From: Candidatus Krumholzibacteriota bacterium
GTDB lineage: Bacteria; Krumholzibacteriota; Krumholzibacteriia; Krumholzibacteriales; Krumholzibacteriaceae
Direction: 5' to 3'
DNA: 6,176 nucleotides
Assembly (NCBI GenBank): GCA_030672805.1
Contig: DAOVFR010000161.1
Span: 1 to 6,176, forward strand
Part shown: one piece after another, positions 4,930-6,176 of the stretch
Position numbering within the stretch: position 1 is the stretch's first letter
How the letters are laid out: each line of letters opens with the position of its first letter
Notes under the pieces: generated by a model
What the model was told of the DNA's origin: nothing
What the model saw: only the letters and a program-made list of their open reading frames with translations
Databases searched by the model: none
Made by a program: the position numbers and the translations under genes

Positions 4930-6176
4930 ATGAAAACGCTGCACCACGTACCGTTCTTCGTCGCCATCGCTGCCCTGGTCATGGCTCTGAGCTGCTGTGG
5001 CGGCTCGCCTACGGACCCGGAAACGAACGGAGGCGATCCCACCGGGGAGGAGTTTGACCTCGCCTCGGTGCAGAGCGCGCTGGACGCTCTCCTTGACGCC
5101 GACAGCCTATACCTGGATGTTATGGCGAGCCAGGATATGGAGAGCGCGGCCCAGGCGGCGCTGGCCCTTCTTAATGGAAACGCGTCCGTGCTCAAGGCGG
5201 GCGTAGGTCCGGACTCTACGGTTTGGGCTTTCTTCCGAAACGGCCTGCTCGTTACCATCTACGAACTCGAGCGGAACTTTTCTGGCGGTGGAATGCCCCG
5301 TTCGGCGCCGGCCGTGCCGCGCGGCGAGCGTGGGGGCGGCGAGGCCGTCGGTGCCGCGGTGGTGATGACCCCCTTCGCCCACGAGTTCGGCGACGCGTCC
5401 GAGCTGCAGGTGGCCAGGATGCTGGACACCTGCTTCGGCAGCGCCGAGCTGGGCACCCAGGTTTTCTCGAACCACGATGTGACTGTGGAGAAGGTAGGAC
5501 AGGTCCTGGCGTCGGGTCCGGGAGTACTGCTCTACTCGAGCCACGGCTGCATCGTGCCCCAGGACACGACGGACGCCTTCGACTGGGTCGCCCTGGTGAC
5601 CGGCGAAAGCTACAGCTCCGAGCAGATGGGCACCCGGATCGTGACCATTTACCCCGGCGGCGCGGCGGCCCCGGGCCAGAACCGGGAGATCGTGGTCGTT
5701 GCCCACAAGGGCCGTCACTACCTGGGGGTGACGCCGGCCTTCATCGCGAGCCACGCCAACTTTGACCAGCTCGAAGGAACGGACTACAACGGCTGCAAGA
5801 GCCTGGTCTACGCCTGCTGCTGCTACAGCGGCCATCCCGGCAGCTATCTGCCGGAGGCCTTTATAAACGCGGGCGTCGACAAGTACTGCGGCTGGACCAA
5901 TACTGTGAATCCTGGCTTCGCCAGCAACCTGCAGATCGAGTTCTTCAAGAACGCCACGGACACCTTCAACATCTGCGAGGCCTGGGACGAGATCGACAAC
6001 GTGACCGATCCCTGGAATGGTGCGATACTCCAGCCCTACCAGTCCCCCCTGTCCGCGCCCATGATGATCCGGGCACAGATGCTATTTACCAAGGACGGTG
6101 CCGATCTGCACGGCTACTCGGTGGGCGTGGCCATCGATGACGGAGTGACCATGGTGAGCTGCTTCGCCGGCGAGCC
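4930..6176 (+). CDS. Secreted lipoprotein with gingipain/caspase-like (clan CD) cysteine peptidase domain, 3' end outside window
   Basis: 415 codons from ATG 4930, still open at the right edge. A strong ribosome-binding site AAGGAGGG (4919-4926) lies 3 nt upstream. Residues 1-21 are a signal peptide with a hydrophobic core. MALS before C22 satisfies the relaxed lipobox rule, so C22 is probably lipid-modified, and a Gly/Ser/Pro/Thr/Asp linker follows. Residues ~43-120 are helical and unassigned. A Gly/Pro/Arg-rich linker (~118-138) leads to a strand (AAVVMTPF) opening an alpha/beta domain. The clan CD signatures follow in order: a hydrophobic strand ending in SSHG with candidate catalytic H205, then LVYACCCYSG with candidate catalytic Cys (C298, aligned to the CYSG/CHSG of caspase-like proteins; C296 is an alternative). 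After it comes FINAGVDKYCGWTNTV, the typical 'added subunit avoids escape' strand seen in C25 and CHAT domains. It would act at the cell surface or in the periplasm as a peptidase, target unknown. Family-level call (C25 versus another clan CD group) is tentative. Confidence 0.82.
   Translation, partial: MKTLHHVPFFVAIAALVMALSCCGGSPTDPETNGGDPTGEEFDLASVQSALDALLDADSLYLDVMASQDMESAAQAALALLNGNASVLKAGVGPDSTVWAFFRNGLLVTIYELERNFSGGGMPRSAPAVPRGERGGGEAVGAAVVMTPFAHEFGDASELQVARMLDTCFGSAELGTQVFSNHDVTVEKVGQVLASGPGVLLYSSHGCIVPQDTTDAFDWVALVTGESYSSEQMGTRIVTIYPGGAAAPGQNREIVVVAHKGRHYLGVTPAFIASHANFDQLEGTDYNGCKSLVYACCCYSGHPGSYLPEAFINAGVDKYCGWTNTVNPGFASNLQIEFFKNATDTFNICEAWDEIDNVTDPWNGAILQPYQSPLSAPMMIRAQMLFTKDGADLHGYSVGVAIDDGVTMVSCFAGE

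Noticed and set aside
5107..5835. Minus-strand frame of 242 codons
   Set aside because: It is antisense to the lipoprotein, Ala/Val/Arg/His-rich and motif-free; the plus frame has a signal peptide, a strong ribosome-binding site and both peptidase motifs.
1..6176. CRISPR, toxin-antitoxin, insertion sequence or phage defence locus
   Set aside because: No repeat-spacer pattern, terminal inverted repeats, transposase or recognisable defence protein is seen in any frame. The caspase-like domain is on an exported lipoprotein, unlike cytoplasmic defence effectors.

Overview
This bacterial window contains five supported protein-coding genes. Two of them run off the window ends and so are partial. 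No rRNA, tRNA, CRISPR array or insertion sequence is visible. The genes are GC-rich and use GTG as well as ATG starts. The last gene has a Gly-Ser-Pro-Thr-Asp-Pro stretch just after a lipoprotein cysteine, a style I associate with uncultured FCB-type lineages such as Krumholzibacteriota. The zinc-ribbon and Cys-rich small proteins look more like those of anaerobic Desulfobacterota or archaea. The taxon is therefore a guess: an uncultured, probably anaerobic Gram-negative bacterium.

Left part (1-2501), minus strand: a two-gene operon. A sigma70-like promoter (TCGACA, 17 nt, TATAAT) precedes a 60-residue Cys-rich protein. The 3' end of that gene overlaps by 14 nt the GTG start of a large acyl-CoA synthetase (ADP/NDP-forming). 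The synthetase has its ATP-grasp domain first and its CoA-binding and phosphohistidine domains after it. It is open at the left edge and probably lacks only a short C-terminal tail. Such enzymes interconvert acyl-CoA + ADP + Pi and acid + ATP + CoA, which suggests fermentative or syntrophic acyl-CoA metabolism.

Middle (2495-4267), plus strand: a divergent gene for an apparently cytoplasmic protein of about 566-590 residues. Its N-terminal half is a ChaN/TIKI-type domain (GDYH, AMEM and GESH motifs). Its C-terminal half, about 350 residues, I do not recognise.

Right part (4268-6176): an AT-richer stretch carries a convergent minus-strand zinc-ribbon protein of 76 residues. Behind it is a coding-like frame without a start codon, which may be a gene remnant. 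A short leader with a 7-bp hairpin follows. The window ends in a secreted lipoprotein with a clan CD (gingipain/caspase-like) cysteine peptidase fold, cut off by the right edge.

Only the first two genes clearly form an operon. Nothing in the sequence ties the synthetase, the ChaN-like protein and the secreted peptidase into one pathway, and I see no convincing defence or other new multi-gene system. The most unusual items are the reversed domain order of the synthetase with its coupled Cys-rich partner, and the long cytoplasmic ChaN-like protein.
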